In this document: in pieces, positions 16,822 to 25,840 of the stretch
How positions within the stretch are numbered: position 1 is the stretch's first letter
Layout of the letters: the number at the start of each line of letters is the position of its first letter
Assembly (NCBI RefSeq): GCF_018604545.1
Contig: NZ_CP075896.1
Location: 558,001-622,000 of the forward strand
Direction of reading: 5' to 3'
From: Streptomyces koelreuteriae
GTDB taxonomy: Bacteria; Actinomycetota; Actinomycetes; Streptomycetales; Streptomycetaceae
Length of the DNA stretch: 64,000 bases
Made by a program: the position numbers and the translations under genes
Notes under the pieces: generated by a model
Seen by the model: the letters and a program-made list of their open reading frames with translations, nothing else
Database searches by the model: none
What the model was told of the DNA's origin: nothing

Positions 16822-18438
16822 GTGACCTTCTCCGACACCCAAGAACAGGGCGCGTCCGGGGACATACCCCCGCGGCTCAGTCACCGCCAGATCACCACCG
16901 TCATGTCCGGGCTGGTCCTCGGCATGTTCCTGGGGGCGCTGGACCAGACGGTGGTCTCGTCCGCGCTGCGGACCATCGCCGACGACCTGCACGGACTGAC
17001 GGCCCAGGCGTGGGTGACGACCGCGTATCTCATCACCGCCACCCTCGCGACACCGCTGTACGGCAAGCTCTCCGACATCCACGGCCGCAGGCCCGTCTAC
17101 CTCGCCGCGATCGCCCTGTTCACCGTCGGCTCGCTGCTGTGCGGCTGTGCCACGTCGATCTATGAACTCGCGGCGTTCCGCGCCGTTCAGGGGCTCGGTG
17201 GCGGCGGGCTGATGTCGCTGGCGATGACGATCGTCGCCGACATCACCTCGCCTCGGGAGAGGGGCCGCTACCAGGGCTACTTCATGGCCGTGTTCGGCGG
17301 CGCCAGCATCGTCGGCCCGCTGGTGGGCGGTGCGTTCGCGGACCGGGCCGAACTGCTGGGCATCGCGGGCTGGCGCTGGATCTTCCTGATCAACGTGCCA
17401 CTCGCCGCCGCGGCCGCGGTGACGATCACGCGGGTGCTGCGCTTCCCGCACCGGCGGGTGCGGCACCGGCTCGACTACGCCGGGGCGCTCGCCCTGGCCG
17501 TGGGCATCGTGCCGCTGCTGACGGTCGCGGAACAGGGCCGCACCTGGGGGTGGGGCTCGCCCCTGGCCCTGTCGATGTACGCGATCGGCGCGGCGGGCCT
17601 GGCCGTGTTCCTGGTCGTCGAGCGGCGGTCGGGCGACGCGGCGCTGCTGCCGCCGCGCCTGTTCCGCATCCGGACCTTCCGGCTGGGCGTCGGACTGCAC
17701 TTCGTCGTCGGCATCGGCATGTTCGGCGCGATGACGACGCTGCCGCTCTACCTGCAACTCGTACGCGGCATGAGCCCCATCGCGGCGGGCCTGGCCACCC
17801 TGCCGACGGTCGCCGCGAACCTCGCGGTGACGCTGCTGACGGGCCGGATGATCGCCCGGACCGGCCGGTTCAAGGTCCATCTCGTCGCCGGTGTCGGCTC
17901 GTTCACCGCGGCGATGCTCGTCTTCGCCACGCTACGGGCGGACAGCCCGCTGTGGCACCCGGCACTCGGCATGGCCCTGATGGGCGCGGGGCTCGGCGCG
18001 TCGATGCAGACGCTCACCACGCTCGCGCAGAGCGAGGTGCCCCGTACGGACATGGGCGCGGCGACGGCGTCGGTCAACTTCTTCCGCTCCAACGGCGGCA
18101 CGGTCGGCACCGCGGCGTTCCTGTCCATCCTGTTCACCACGGCGGCCGGCAGCATCGCCGACCGGCTGGCCGAGGCCCGCCACGACCCGGCGTACCGCCA
18201 CCTCCTGGCTCAGCCGGACAACGCGCACGCCCTGACGGGAGTACTTCGCGCCGACGGCGGCGTCGACCTGGAGGACTCCGCGTTCCTGCGCGCCCTCGAC
18301 CCGAGCGCGGCCCTGCCGTTCCTGGAGGGCTATGTCGCCTCGATGCGCCTCGTCTTCCTCACGGGCGCCGCGGTGTCTTTGGTCGCCTTCGTGATCGCGG
18401 CCTGGCGGGTCCCGGACCTCACGCTGTCCGACGAGTAG
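16822..18438 (+). CDS. DHA2 family MFS efflux transporter (14 TM)
   Basis: This 538-residue membrane protein has the drug:H+ antiporter-2 signature LGALDQTVVSSALRTIADDL in TM1, GKLSDIHGRRP in the TM2-TM3 loop, the motif-C-like segment around GASIVGPLVGGAF in TM5, and a 14-helix span. Members expel antibiotics and other amphipathic compounds. GTG 16822 follows AAGGACG and is preferred over an upstream frame extension. It closes the operon after the glycosyltransferase and would export the glycosylated product or its toxic parent compound. Confidence 0.9.
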   Translation: MTFSDTQEQGASGDIPPRLSHRQITTVMSGLVLGMFLGALDQTVVSSALRTIADDLHGLTAQAWVTTAYLITATLATPLYGKLSDIHGRRPVYLAAIALFTVGSLLCGCATSIYELAAFRAVQGLGGGGLMSLAMTIVADITSPRERGRYQGYFMAVFGGASIVGPLVGGAFADRAELLGIAGWRWIFLINVPLAAAAAVTITRVLRFPHRRVRHRLDYAGALALAVGIVPLLTVAEQGRTWGWGSPLALSMYAIGAAGLAVFLVVERRSGDAALLPPRLFRIRTFRLGVGLHFVVGIGMFGAMTTLPLYLQLVRGMSPIAAGLATLPTVAANLAVTLLTGRMIARTGRFKVHLVAGVGSFTAAMLVFATLRADSPLWHPALGMALMGAGLGASMQTLTTLAQSEVPRTDMGAATASVNFFRSNGGTVGTAAFLSILFTTAAGSIADRLAEARHDPAYRHLLAQPDNAHALTGVLRADGGVDLEDSAFLRALDPSAALPFLEGYVASMRLVFLTGAAVSLVAFVIAAWRVPDLTLSDE

Positions 18439-18442
18439 CCGC

Positions 18443-18817
18443 TCAGCGCCGGGCCAGCGCCAGCACGCTCAGACCGAACATCAGGACGCCCAGGGGGAGA
18501 TGGACCGACGGGACGTGCGCGATACCGACCACGACCTGGACGGAGGCGAGTACGAGGAAACCCGTGGCGTGCCAGACGGGCCGGGGCGAGCCGCCGCCGG
18601 GCTTCCACGCCAGTACCGCCGCGAGCAGGTACAGCATCGACGCGCCGTACATCACCCGGGATCCGACGTCGTGCAGCATCGCTCCGTAGGACGAGGTCAG
18701 CAGCAGTCCGGCCGAGACCGCCTGAAGGAAGATGGTCAGGGTCTGGAGGGCGATCGCGATCCGCAGGAACGAGGAAGTGCGCTGCGCCGTCGCCGTCGCC
18801 GTCACCTGAGTGGCCAT
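18443..18817 (-). CDS. small integral membrane protein of unknown function
   Basis: This 124-residue protein has about four hydrophobic helices (about 18-41, 56-70, 84-102 and 108-121) after a short Thr/Ala-rich cytoplasmic N-terminus. No known domain is recognised. The start is ATG 18817, with GGGGACCGTGAC just upstream. Its stop lies 4 bp from the exporter stop (convergent) and its start is 99 bp from the divergent sigma factor gene, so it is a plausible sigma-factor target. Function cannot be assigned. Confidence 0.7.
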   Translation of the reverse strand: MATQVTATATAQRTSSFLRIAIALQTLTIFLQAVSAGLLLTSSYGAMLHDVGSRVMYGASMLYLLAAVLAWKPGGGSPRPVWHATGFLVLASVQVVVGIAHVPSVHLPLGVLMFGLSVLALARR

Positions 18818-18916
18818 GTCACGGTCCCCTTTTCCCGCCGTCGGGCGGTAGATCGATAAGGTCACACCAGCCCGACGACGCGGGCCTGCGAAAGGTAAGG
18901 CGAGGGGGCCGAAACC

Positions 18917-19834
18917 ATGGGCACGGTCGGGAGCAGAACGAATGAGATAACCGGCGAGCGACGCCAACTGATCAATGTCGCCTACCGGTTGCTCGGTTCG
19001 GTGACCGAGGCGGAGGACGCCGTACAGGATGCCTACGCACGCTGGTACGGGCTGCCGCGAAGCCGGCGGGAGGAGATCCGGTCCCCCGGCGCCTGGCTGT
19101 CGACGGTCACCAGCCGCATCTGCCTGGACCTGCTCGGCTCGGCACGGGCCCGCCGTGAACGCTATGTCGGCGCATGGCTGCCCGAGCCGCTGCCCGACCG
19201 CACCGAGTGGGACCACGCGGGCGGCGCCGACACCACCGGCCCCGCGGACCCCGCCGACCAGATCGTCCTGGACGAGTCGGTGTCCATGGCCTTCCTCGTC
19301 GTCCTGGAGTCGATGACGCCCGCCGAGCGGGTGGCGTTCGTCCTGCACGACGTCTTCCGCTACCCCTTCGCCGAGATCTCCGGCGTCCTCGGCCGCACCC
19401 CCGCGGCCTGCAAGCAACTCGCGGCCTCCGCCCGCCGCCGGGTGAGCGCCGCACACGCCCCGCCGCCGGCGACCGGCCGCGCCGACGTCGTACGACACGT
19501 CAAAGAGGCATGGGAGACCAAGGACATCGCGGCCCTCGTCGAACTCCTCGACCCGGCCGCCGTCATGACCGCCGACGGCGGCGGCATGACCGGCGCCGCC
19601 CTGCGCCCGGTCGAGGGCGGCGCCCGCATCGCCCAGTACATGATCGCCATCGCCGACAAGGCCCCCGGCCTCGAACTCCTTTTGCGATCGGTCAACGGCG
19701 CACCCGGCCTGGTGGCCCAGCGCGCCGGCGCCATCATGACCGTAGCCGCGTTCGACATCTCCGCCGGCCGCGTCACCCGAATCTGGGCAGTCCGCAACCC
19801 GGAGAAGCTACGGCCGTGGGGGCGGGAGGACTAG
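18917..19834 (+). CDS. sigJ: ECF41/SigJ-type extracytoplasmic-function sigma factor
   Basis: This 305-residue sigma factor has sigma2 (about 13-80), sigma4 (about 125-180) and a fused C-terminal SnoaL-like domain (about 190-300). Marks of the ECF41 group are visible: WLPEPL between the sigma domains, DGGG in the C-terminal domain (here DGGGM) and NPEKL near the end, a variant of the usual NPDKL. In this group the C-terminal extension replaces a separate anti-sigma factor. The classical partner gene (carboxymuconolactone decarboxylase, oxidoreductase or epimerase) is not adjacent here; the nearest neighbour is the small membrane protein. Confidence 0.9.
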   Translation: MGTVGSRTNEITGERRQLINVAYRLLGSVTEAEDAVQDAYARWYGLPRSRREEIRSPGAWLSTVTSRICLDLLGSARARRERYVGAWLPEPLPDRTEWDHAGGADTTGPADPADQIVLDESVSMAFLVVLESMTPAERVAFVLHDVFRYPFAEISGVLGRTPAACKQLAASARRRVSAAHAPPPATGRADVVRHVKEAWETKDIAALVELLDPAAVMTADGGGMTGAALRPVEGGARIAQYMIAIADKAPGLELLLRSVNGAPGLVAQRAGAIMTVAAFDISAGRVTRIWAVRNPEKLRPWGRED

Positions 19835-19923
19835 GGCCTTCCCACGCCGGCATCGGCGAGATCAATCGTGAGCGCATCGGAATTGGGGTGCGCTGTTCTC
19901 CGGGGCGATTGCATACTCACCGC

Positions 19924-20424
19924 ATGGCCTCGCTCTCCGACCGGTTCCGGGATCCGCGCAGCACCGAGTACGACTTCCTCGGCTCGATCCTTGTGCGGTG
20001 CCCCGCTTGCGAGAAGGCCGCCCGTGTCGTTCCAGCGCCCGAGGCCTCCGTTTCCGGGGGCCGGATTCTGTTCAAGCCGCGGCGTCTGGTCTGTCGTTGC
20101 TGCGGGCTGACACGGGAGTGGAGCGGCCGACGCATCGATCTCTCTCGCGGGACAGCTCAGTCGGCGACGGATCCGTACTTCGGTGCGCCGCTGTGGCTCC
20201 AGGTCGAGACCCGGCACGGGTGGTTGTGGGCGTACAACCTCGAACACCTCGATCTGATCCGTCGTTTCGTCCGGGCACCTCTTCGGGAACGGGCACCCCG
20301 GAACCTCACCGGACCCAGGATGACGTTGTTGGCCCGCCTTCCGACATGGATCAAGCGAGCGAACAGCCGAGACGAGATTCTGCGGGCGATCAGTCGGATC
20401 CAGGCCTCACTGGTCGCTGCCTGA
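19924..20424 (+). CDS. hypothetical protein with zinc-ribbon-like cysteines
   Basis: This 166-residue protein carries a possible four-cysteine zinc ribbon, CPAC (26-29) and CRCC (57-60), separated by a basic beta segment. The rest is Trp/Arg-rich (HGWLWAYNLEHLDLIRRFVRAP) with an amphipathic C-terminal helix. No named family is recognised. Its TGA overlaps the ATG of the following DUF3626 gene by one base (TGATG), which implies translational coupling. Confidence 0.72.
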   Translation: MASLSDRFRDPRSTEYDFLGSILVRCPACEKAARVVPAPEASVSGGRILFKPRRLVCRCCGLTREWSGRRIDLSRGTAQSATDPYFGAPLWLQVETRHGWLWAYNLEHLDLIRRFVRAPLRERAPRNLTGPRMTLLARLPTWIKRANSRDEILRAISRIQASLVAA

Positions 20425-21299
20425 TGCCGGTTCCCACGGAGGGTTCTGAAATCGCCGTGTCTCTACAGGAAATGGCCCTGCGACATGTCTCCACCCTGTC
20501 TGCAGGCGCGCCGCTCACCCCTGATCTGAGGGTGACGATGCACTTTCATCCCGACCGCGCGGCGGGAGGCCGGCCGATCCTGGCGAGGATGGCGGAGGAC
20601 GGTGTCTACCGGTCGCAGTTCGTGACCGGCACGAGCAACGGCGGACTGACCGCCCGCCCTGGCGGGGACCGGTGGCATTGGGAGAGTCGTATCTTCGCAG
20701 GCACGTACGACGACGCCGCCGCAGACGAGCGCCCCGTGTACGGCGCGTTGAACTACCGGCGTGATCCCGTCGGTGGTGCGCCACGGTTCGGCTCCTCGTA
20801 CTTCAGGCTCACCGCCGAGGCCCTGGGGCGCGCCACGTTCTGCTACCCCGACAGTTCCACCGGGCCTACGGACTTCGGTGTCGCCGCGCACTGCTCGCTC
20901 ATCGAACTCGCCGAATCCGACGGCCTGGACGCCTTGGACAGCCATGTCGAGGCACAGATCCATGGACCCGTCAGGTTCGACCGTGACGTCGAGGCGCTGG
21001 TGCTGGATCCCAGCTATCGCGGCACCGCCGTCGAATCCGCAGCTCACCGGCTGCCGTGCCCGGTCGAATGGCACCCCGGTTTCCGGCTCGGCGTGGACGA
21101 GCTGCGCTGTCGGCCGGACTACCGCGGACAGAGATACGTCGACCTCGGAAGTGAGATCGCGGTCGACGGCCGGCTCGACCCCAAGACCATCGGAGACGCC
21201 GCCCGCACCGGCCGCTACGACCTCCAGGACCTCAAGAAGGTCTGGCACTGTCTGGCACGCTTCGGGCAGCGGCGCAGCACTCCATCTGCCCGAAGCTGA
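20424..21299 (+). CDS. DUF3626 domain protein
   Basis: This 291-residue protein matches the DUF3626 family by its conserved features: TMHFHPDR near residue 38, YRSQFVTGTSNGGLT at about 62-76, DRWHWESRIF at about 82-91, FCYPDS, VEALVLDP and a C-terminal KKVWHCLARFG. The family is widespread in actinobacteria and of unknown function; conserved Arg, Ser/Thr and Glu residues suggest an enzyme. It spans nearly the whole family length. It is translationally coupled to the zinc-ribbon gene upstream. Confidence 0.78.
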   Translation: MPVPTEGSEIAVSLQEMALRHVSTLSAGAPLTPDLRVTMHFHPDRAAGGRPILARMAEDGVYRSQFVTGTSNGGLTARPGGDRWHWESRIFAGTYDDAAADERPVYGALNYRRDPVGGAPRFGSSYFRLTAEALGRATFCYPDSSTGPTDFGVAAHCSLIELAESDGLDALDSHVEAQIHGPVRFDRDVEALVLDPSYRGTAVESAAHRLPCPVEWHPGFRLGVDELRCRPDYRGQRYVDLGSEIAVDGRLDPKTIGDAARTGRYDLQDLKKVWHCLARFGQRRSTPSARS

Positions 21300-21313
21300 A
21301 CCCCAGTTGCGTA

Positions 21314-22687
21314 CTAGAGCGCGTCGGCCTTCGACAGCGGCCTCGGGCCGGTCGGGACATGCAGGTCCTCGTCCCGCAGCCGGCCCGTCGCCCACACACT
21401 GATCAGGCCGGTGAGCGCCAGATAGCCGCAGGCCCACCACGGACTGCCCGAGCCGAGTGCGAGCAGGGCGGTCATGATCAGCGGGGTGATGCCGGAGGCG
21501 AAGATGCCGGACACCTGGTAGACGAAGGACATGCCCGTGTACCGGACGGGGGTGGCGAAGAGCGCGGCGAACAGGGTGCCCTGGGCGCCGTAGAACCAGG
21601 CGTGCACGACCCCGAGCGTCACGATCAGCGCCGCCGCGAAGGCCCAGGTCCCGCCGGTGCCGAAGAGCCAGAACGCCGGGAAGACCGAGACGGAGAACGC
21701 GGCCATGCCGGTGACGTAGACCCGGCGGGCGCCGCGCCGGTCGACCGCCGCCCCGGACACCGGTATCAGCACGGCCATCACCAGCGCCGCCGCGGTGACC
21801 GCGAGCAGCACCGGCGTACGGTCCAGATTCAGCGTTCCGGTCGCGTAGGTGATGGCGAAGACGGCCCAGGTGTTGAAGGCGGCCCCCTCGCCCCACCGGG
21901 CGAGCATCCCGAGCAGGACGTGCCGACGGGCCTCGGGCACACGCATCAGCTCCACCAGCGGCGCTGAACGCGGCAGTTCCTGAAGACGGCGTACGGCACG
22001 GAAAGCCGGTGTCTCGTCTATCTTCAGCCGGACGGCCAGTCCGACCACGACCAGCACCAGGCTGACGAGGAAGGCGATCCGCCACCCATAGGCGAGGAAC
22101 GCCTCGTCGCTGAGGGCGTCGCTCAGCAGCGCGAACACGCCGGTGCCCAGGGCCAGTCCGAGGGCCAGCCCGATCTGCGGGCAGCTGCCGAACCGGCCCT
22201 TGCGGCCGTCGGGGCCGTACTCCACGGCCAGCAGCACCGCCCCGGCCCACTCCCCGCCCAGGGCCACGCCCTGCGCGACCCGCAGGACCAGGAGCAGCGC
22301 GGGCGCGAGGATGCCGACCTGCTGATACGTGGGCAGCAGACCGATCAGGGCGGTGGAGACGCCCATCAGCCCCATGGTGAAGGCGAGGGTGTGTTTACGG
22401 CCGATCCGGTCTCCGATGTGCCCGAAGAGCAGACCGCCCACGGGACGGGCGACGAAGCCCACGGCGAACGTCGCGAAGGACAGCATCGTGCCGACGGTGC
22501 CGTTGGACGTGGGGAAGAACAGCTTGTCGAAGACGAGCCCGGCGGCCGTGCTGTAGAGGAAGAAGTCGTACCACTCAACGGTGGTGCCCAGCAGACTGGC
22601 GAGCACCACGGTCCTCAGCCGGGAGGGAGCGGGGGCTTCTTGTTCCGGCTTCTGGGCTTGTGGCGTCTGGGTTGCATGCGCGGACAT
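21314..22687 (-). CDS. MFS transporter, metabolite:H+ symporter (MHS) type
   Basis: This 457-residue permease has 12 TM segments and the MHS hallmarks: TTVEWYDFFLYSTAAGLVF in TM1, FGHIGDRIGRKHTL in the TM2-TM3 loop, and RVAQGVALGGEWAGAV in TM4. This subfamily imports organic acids, betaines and similar solutes (ProP, ShiA, KgtP relatives). ATG 22687 is chosen over the upstream in-frame ATG because family sequence starts there. No adjacent catabolic gene indicates the substrate. Confidence 0.88.
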   Translation of the reverse strand: MSAHATQTPQAQKPEQEAPAPSRLRTVVLASLLGTTVEWYDFFLYSTAAGLVFDKLFFPTSNGTVGTMLSFATFAVGFVARPVGGLLFGHIGDRIGRKHTLAFTMGLMGVSTALIGLLPTYQQVGILAPALLLVLRVAQGVALGGEWAGAVLLAVEYGPDGRKGRFGSCPQIGLALGLALGTGVFALLSDALSDEAFLAYGWRIAFLVSLVLVVVGLAVRLKIDETPAFRAVRRLQELPRSAPLVELMRVPEARRHVLLGMLARWGEGAAFNTWAVFAITYATGTLNLDRTPVLLAVTAAALVMAVLIPVSGAAVDRRGARRVYVTGMAAFSVSVFPAFWLFGTGGTWAFAAALIVTLGVVHAWFYGAQGTLFAALFATPVRYTGMSFVYQVSGIFASGITPLIMTALLALGSGSPWWACGYLALTGLISVWATGRLRDEDLHVPTGPRPLSKADAL

Positions 22688-23103
22688 GTGGCTCCGAGTG
22701 GGGGTGCGGAGACGGCGTGCGGGCATGCCGACGCGAAGACGTACGTACGACGTCCAGGGACGCGTCGGTGCACGCAAAGGGCGCGTGAAAAAGGGGATGG
22801 CCGCAGCCTCGACCGGTGCGCATGGTGCTGTGGGGGACGCGGACGCGCTGAGACTGACGACCCGGTGGCCCTACGCCGCCGGGGAACTCATGGGCTCTTG
22901 GTCGTCAGCCGCGACAGGTCGCGCTGGACTGGCGGCACAGATCTACGTGCAGTCGTCCCACGAGGATGTCGGCGGCAGCGGTCATGCCAGGCATTGTGCG
23001 TGAGTCACCCCGCCGAGCTCAAGTGCGCCGTCCCACCAGGCGGTCAAGCGAGGCCGCTGTCCGGTGCGATGATGAGGGAATTCCACAGTGAGGAGGAACC
23101 TCC
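22688..23103. other. intergenic region without recognised features
   Basis: These 416 bp separate the divergent MHS transporter and STAS genes. Open frames cross it on both strands, but none shows a plausible start with RBS or recognisable protein sequence. It presumably carries both promoters. GAGGAGGAACCTCC at 23090-23103 is the RBS region of the STAS gene. Confidence 0.5.
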
Positions 23104-23457
23104 ATGGTTCCGCTGCCCGGCGTACGACGCTCCGAGGACTGTGGGGGGTGGGCGGTGGTCGTGCTCACCGGCGAGGTGGACCGGGCGCTGGCCCCGGCGC
23201 TGCGTGAGGCGGTGGACGCACTGATCGTCGAGGACCGGGCCCGGATCGTGCTGGATCTGGAGCAGGTGCCGTTCATGGATTCGTCCGGTCTGAGTGCGCT
23301 GGTGTACGGGGCGCGGCGAGCCGGGGCGCTCGGCGGGACGCTGCGTCTGGCGGCCCCGCGTGATCAGGTACGCCGGCTGCTGGAGCTGACGGGGCTGAGC
23401 ACCGCCGTCGAGGTCTTTCCGGGCGTTCGGGCGGCATGCGAGGCCCCGTGCCCGTAG
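23104..23457 (+). CDS. STAS-domain anti-sigma factor antagonist
   Basis: This 117-residue protein is a single STAS domain of the SpoIIAA/RsbV type. The strand VVVLTGEVDRALAPAL leads to the conserved phosphorylation loop DSSG at residues 59-62, followed by ALVYGARRAGALGGTLRLA. In partner switching, a kinase anti-sigma factor phosphorylates the Ser and a PP2C phosphatase removes it. The next gene, 25 bp downstream, encodes exactly such a phosphatase, so the pair probably forms a module; the kinase and sigma factor are not local. The RBS is AGGAGGAACC. Confidence 0.9.
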   Translation: MVPLPGVRRSEDCGGWAVVVLTGEVDRALAPALREAVDALIVEDRARIVLDLEQVPFMDSSGLSALVYGARRAGALGGTLRLAAPRDQVRRLLELTGLSTAVEVFPGVRAACEAPCP

Positions 23458-23482
23458 CGGTCTGTCGGCATGGCTTGCCGAG

Positions 23483-25243
23483 ATGGGGGCGGGTGCGGGC
23501 AAAATGCGTCGAGTGAAGAGCGGGCGGGGAGAACGTGACATCACGGGCATCGGTGTGGACGAGACGCTGATGTCGGCGCTGTTCGCGGCCGTGGGAGCCG
23601 GTGTGTACGCCGTGGACGACCAGGGCAGGGTGTTCGCCTGCAACCCGTGGGCGGAGCAGTTGCTCGGCTACGAGCCGGGCACCCTGATCGGGGTCGACGC
23701 CCACCGCGCCCTGCACCCGCCGGGCGCGGGGGCCGCCGCCGTACCCACGCAGCGGCCGACTTCGAAGGATGGCGCGCCGGGCCGCAGGACCAGTGGCGAC
23801 CGCGCCGTGTTCCTGCGCGCCGACGGCACGTCGCTTCAGGTGTGGTGGACCGCCGCTCCGCTGCCCGCGGCGCTCGGGCACGGCGAGGGCGCCGTGGTCG
23901 TGTTCCACGACGCGACGGCCGAGCGGGAGCGGGAGGGCCGCCGCGCCGAGCGGTACGCGCACAGCGAGACGATGCGTGAACAGGCCGAATACGATCTGGC
24001 GGAGGCCACTTGGCTCGGCGAGCTGACGCTCGCCATGACCAGCACCCTGGACACCGACGAAGCGCTGCACCGTCTCGTACGCCAACTGGTGCCCCGCCTC
24101 GCGGACACCGCCCTGATCGACCTGGCCGAGGGACATGGCTACCGCCGGGCGGCCCACGCCCATCACATCGCCGACATCCTGCCCGCCGCCTCGTCCGACC
24201 AGGGTGAGACGCTGCCGCGGCACCCCGCCCACCACGCGGCCGTCAGCCGCGTCATGCAGGGAGGCGGCCCTCAGCACCTGACGGACCTGGCCCCGGCCGC
24301 GCCGGAGGAGACCGACCTGATGGCGGTGGTGCAGGCCGAGGAGGCCTTCGTCATTCCGCTGCGGCTGCGCGCCACCACCTTCGGGGCGCTGACCCTCACC
24401 CGCGCACCGGCGGGCCCGCCCTTCAACGTCGCGGACCGTGCCCTGGCCGAAGAGGTGGCGCGCCGCATCAGCCTGGGCCTGGACAACACCCGGCTGCACG
24501 CCGCCCAGGCCGACATCGCGACGGCCCTGCAGCGCGCCCTGCTCACCGCCCTGCCCGATGTCCCGGGCATCGAACTGGCGGCCCACTACCAGCCGGCCCA
24601 GCACACGGCGGAGGTCGGCGGCGACTGGTACGACGCCTTCCTCCTCCACGACGGTGACCTCGCCCTCGTCATCGGAGACGTCACCGGACACGACATCCAG
24701 GCCGCCTCGCGTATGAGCGAACTGCGCAACATGCTCCGGGCGCTGGCCGTCGACCGCCCCGAGGAGACACCCGGTCAGATCCTGCGCCGCCTGGACACCG
24801 CCCAGGCCCGTCTGACCCTCGCCGACTCCGCCACCGCGATCCTCGCCCGGCTGCGCCGGACCACCAGCGGGGCCTGGCAGGCATCCTGGTCCGTGGCGGG
24901 CCATCCCCCTCCCCTGCTGATCACCGCCGACGGCGTCGGCTACCTCACGGGAGCGCGGGCCATGCTCCTGGGACTGCGCCCCACCGCCGAGCGCCCCACC
25001 ACCCACACCGAACTGCCCGCCGACGCCACTCTCCTGCTCTACACCGACGCCCTGGTCGAATCGCGCGCCCAATCCCTCGACGAGGGCATGACCCGTCTGC
25101 GCCAGCACGTCACCACCCACCGCCATCTGCCGCTGCCCGAGCTGTGCGCGAAACTCGCCCGGGACCTCGGTGACCCCCGCGACGACATCACCCTCATCGC
25201 CGCGCGCACTCCCCCGCTCGCACCGCGACGACACGGCGCATGA
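23483..25243 (+). CDS. PAS-GAF SpoIIE-type serine phosphatase
   Basis: This 586-residue protein has an N-terminal PAS domain (about 28-115, with VYAVDDQGRVFACNPWAEQLLGYE), a GAF domain (about 185-340) and a C-terminal SpoIIE/PP2C phosphatase (about 365-575) with the metal-binding motifs GGDWYDAF, GDVTGHD and LYTDALVE. It should dephosphorylate a STAS antagonist, most simply the product of the preceding gene. The start is uncertain: ATG 23483 or ATG 23504. There are no TM segments, so the sensing is cytoplasmic. Confidence 0.9.
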   Translation: MGAGAGKMRRVKSGRGERDITGIGVDETLMSALFAAVGAGVYAVDDQGRVFACNPWAEQLLGYEPGTLIGVDAHRALHPPGAGAAAVPTQRPTSKDGAPGRRTSGDRAVFLRADGTSLQVWWTAAPLPAALGHGEGAVVVFHDATAEREREGRRAERYAHSETMREQAEYDLAEATWLGELTLAMTSTLDTDEALHRLVRQLVPRLADTALIDLAEGHGYRRAAHAHHIADILPAASSDQGETLPRHPAHHAAVSRVMQGGGPQHLTDLAPAAPEETDLMAVVQAEEAFVIPLRLRATTFGALTLTRAPAGPPFNVADRALAEEVARRISLGLDNTRLHAAQADIATALQRALLTALPDVPGIELAAHYQPAQHTAEVGGDWYDAFLLHDGDLALVIGDVTGHDIQAASRMSELRNMLRALAVDRPEETPGQILRRLDTAQARLTLADSATAILARLRRTTSGAWQASWSVAGHPPPLLITADGVGYLTGARAMLLGLRPTAERPTTHTELPADATLLLYTDALVESRAQSLDEGMTRLRQHVTTHRHLPLPELCAKLARDLGDPRDDITLIAARTPPLAPRRHGA

Positions 25244-25276
25244 GCTGCCGCTCAGGCCGAGGAAGCGGAAGCTCGA

Positions 25277-25840
25277 TCAGGCAGGAACCTCAAAGACGAG
25301 TTCGAGGCCGTCCTCCTCGTCCCATTGCTCTCCGACCTCCACGAAGCCGAACCCGGAGATCGTGGCCAGGGAAGCGGTGTTGTCAGGACTGATCGTCGCC
25401 CGCACGATCCTGACGGAGGCTTCGCCGGAGGCCCGCCGCAGCAACGCGGTCAGTATCGCCCTGGCACAGCCCTGACGGCGGTGGAGGGGGACGACCGAGT
25501 AGCCGAGCTCCACCATGCCCGCCTCGTCCGGCGGCCCGTGGAATCCGGCGTACCCCACGACGGCACCCTCCGGCTCGGCCACCACGATCTGTGTGAGCCA
25601 CCCCGCGCAACCCGGGTCCGAGGCGAGCTGGTTGAGCCGGTATCGCCACACCCACTTCGCCCTGTCGGTGACGAAGTACTCGGTGAGAGGAACACCGGCT
25701 TCGGCACCGGCCTGAGCCAGATCGTCCTTCAGCAGGGCGGCCATGGCCGTGCTCGACAGCTCGACGAATCTCACGGATCTCGTGCTCGTGGGGGCTGTGG
25801 TCAGGCGCTCGGCTTTGTCTGTCACAGCGCGCATGGTCAT
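25277..25840 (-). CDS. GNAT family N-acetyltransferase
   Basis: This 187-residue GCN5-related acetyltransferase has the acetyl-CoA loop in VVPLHRRQGCARAILTALLRRA, with RRQGCA as the Q/RxxGxG/A signature, and the preceding strand ELGYSVVPL. A following NTASLATISGFGFVEVGE segment is typical of RimJ/RimL-like members. It acetylates an amine on a small molecule or protein N-terminus; the acceptor cannot be inferred. It stands alone, convergent with the phosphatase gene. Confidence 0.85.
   Translation of the reverse strand: MTMRAVTDKAERLTTAPTSTRSVRFVELSSTAMAALLKDDLAQAGAEAGVPLTEYFVTDRAKWVWRYRLNQLASDPGCAGWLTQIVVAEPEGAVVGYAGFHGPPDEAGMVELGYSVVPLHRRQGCARAILTALLRRASGEASVRIVRATISPDNTASLATISGFGFVEVGEQWDEEDGLELVFEVPA

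Noticed and set aside
18850..18916. ECF41 promoter (TGTCACA-like) in the divergent region
   Set aside because: GGTCACA is present but no properly spaced CGTC follows in either direction, so the call was dropped.
22391..23224. Open frames crossing the intergenic gap between the MHS transporter and STAS genes
   Set aside because: They overlap the N-terminal part of the transporter gene in antisense and lack RBS and family sequence.
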